A stretch of DNA of 64,000 nt from an uncultured Dysgonomonas sp. (GTDB lineage Bacteria > Bacteroidota > Bacteroidia > Bacteroidales > Dysgonomonadaceae): contig NZ_LT599032.1 of the NCBI RefSeq assembly GCF_900079725.1, positions 4,708,054 through 4,772,053 on the forward strand. Direction: 5' to 3'. Below, in pieces: positions 63,275-64,000 of this stretch. The stretch's first letter is position 1. Each line of letters begins with the position of its first letter. Position numbers and translations under genes: made by a program. The notes under the pieces are model-generated. The model was not told where the DNA came from, ran no database searches, and saw only the letters and a program-made list of their open reading frames with translations.

Positions 63275-64000
63275 ATGAAATTAAGTAAGATTGTTTTAGG
63301 AACAGCAGTTTTTGTGTTGTTCAATTTGTCATCGTGTGGGAAAAAGCAAGAAGCGGAACAAACTGAAAAGCAAATGTATCCGACAATGATTGTGAATGAA
63401 CAGAGTACAGAATTGTTATCTGTATATCCGGCTACCATAAAGGGAAAAGAAGATATTGATATTCGTCCGCGTATCGATGGTTTTATCGATGCTATTTATG
63501 TGGACGAGGGTTCTATCGTAAGAAAAGGGCAGCAACTTTTCAAGATAAATTCTCCACAGGCGGAGCAAGCACTCACAACTGCCGAAGCAAATATAAGAAG
63601 CGCCAAAGCGCAGGTGAATACTGCAAAAATAAATGTAGACCGTATGCGTCCACTTGCCGAAAAAGAAATTGTGGGTAATGTGCAGTTGCTGACAGCAGAA
63701 GATTCTTATCAGTCTGCGATAGCAGTTTTGGCACAAGCTGAAGCCGCATTGAAAAATGCACAGGCAACAATAAGCTGGACGAATGTTGCTAGTCCTGTAG
63801 ACGGTATTGTAGGGGCTATCCCTTTTCGTCTGGGAAGTCTTGTAAATTCAGCCAATGTATTGACTACCGTGGCCAATACCAGTAATGTGTTTGCTTATTT
63901 TTCCCTGAATGAAAAAGAACTCGCTGTGTTTCTGAATACAATAGACGGTAAGACACAGGCAGAGAAGATAAAAAATATGCCAGAGGTTATCCTTACCCTT
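63275..64000 (+). CDS. RND efflux periplasmic adaptor lipoprotein, 3' end outside window
   Basis: About 242 residues are visible. The start is the ATG at 63275, 4 bp after the MarR stop. A lipobox (LSSC, Cys21) follows a short signal. The adaptor pattern is clear: DIRPRIDGFIDAIYVDEGSIVRKGQQLFKI (first half of the lipoyl motif), a helical hairpin (ALTTAEANIRSAKAQVNTAKINVDRM), then NVASPVDGIVGAIPFRLGSLVNS (second half) and the beta-barrel. It should couple an inner-membrane RND pump and an outer-membrane channel, encoded beyond the window. Confidence 0.9.
   Translation, partial: MKLSKIVLGTAVFVLFNLSSCGKKQEAEQTEKQMYPTMIVNEQSTELLSVYPATIKGKEDIDIRPRIDGFIDAIYVDEGSIVRKGQQLFKINSPQAEQALTTAEANIRSAKAQVNTAKINVDRMRPLAEKEIVGNVQLLTAEDSYQSAIAVLAQAEAALKNAQATISWTNVASPVDGIVGAIPFRLGSLVNSANVLTTVANTSNVFAYFSLNEKELAVFLNTIDGKTQAEKIKNMPEVILTL

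Overview
The window is chromosomal DNA from an anaerobic member of the Bacteroidales, most like Dysgonomonas/Porphyromonadaceae-type bacteria. Several things support this: repeated fimbrillin/FimB-Mfa2 gene pairs, a complete hmu-type haem uptake operon as in Porphyromonas gingivalis, a type IX secretion (T9SS) C-terminal sorting domain, DUF3575/DUF3868/DUF4374 and FISUMP-domain proteins, and promoters of the Bacteroidetes type (TTG, 19-21 bp, TAnnTTTG). The DNA is AT-rich. I saw no rRNA, tRNA, CRISPR array, phage or intact IS element.

Positions 1-28.8 kb hold two back-to-back surface-fibre loci around an AraC-type regulator (11162-12025). The leftward locus encodes a major fimbrillin, a Mfa2-type anchor, a fimbrillin-FISUMP fusion, a large fimbrillin-like protein with BACON-like repeats, a thioredoxin-like lipoprotein, a clostripain (C11) lipoprotein peptidase, a DUF3575 protein and a partial lipoprotein. 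The rightward locus encodes fimbrillin, a candidate anchor, DUF3575, a PorE-like PD40/OmpA protein, a propeller/Calx-beta protein, a small unknown, a second fimbrillin and anchor, a 1708-residue T9SS-exported adhesin with four 94-residue repeats, an unknown and a bactofilin. In both loci a hairpin lies between the first fimbrillin and the next gene. A shared 27-nt hairpin core also follows the fimbrial block in each locus.

Positions 29.4-39.6 kb hold a haem-uptake operon in the order hmuR, hmuY, hmuS, hmuT, hmuU, hmuV. It has its own promoter, two internal hairpins and a terminator. A 160-bp palindromic MITE-like element has inserted exactly at the hmuS stop codon.

Positions 39.7-48 kb hold a FISUMP-domain surface protein (minus strand), a 62-residue HU-like mini-protein, a TonB-dependent receptor, and a three-gene signalling set: a degenerate LytS-type pseudokinase, its intact paralogue, and a LytTR response regulator.

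Positions 48.3-64 kb hold a xusAB-like siderophore receptor and DUF4374 lipoprotein, an RhlE-type DEAD-box helicase, a trehalose pair (OtsA-OtsB fusion divergent from a GH15 enzyme), and a second siderophore receptor overlapping a PepSY ferric-reductase-like protein. A consensus promoter and a 9-bp inverted-repeat operator precede that last pair. The window ends with an AraC regulator, a MarR regulator and the start of an RND efflux adaptor.

Overall this is a cell-envelope and iron/haem acquisition region. The strongest candidates for something new are the composite rightward surface-fibre locus with its shared RNA hairpins, the pseudokinase/kinase pair, and a consensus promoter that points away from the fimbrillin it should drive.
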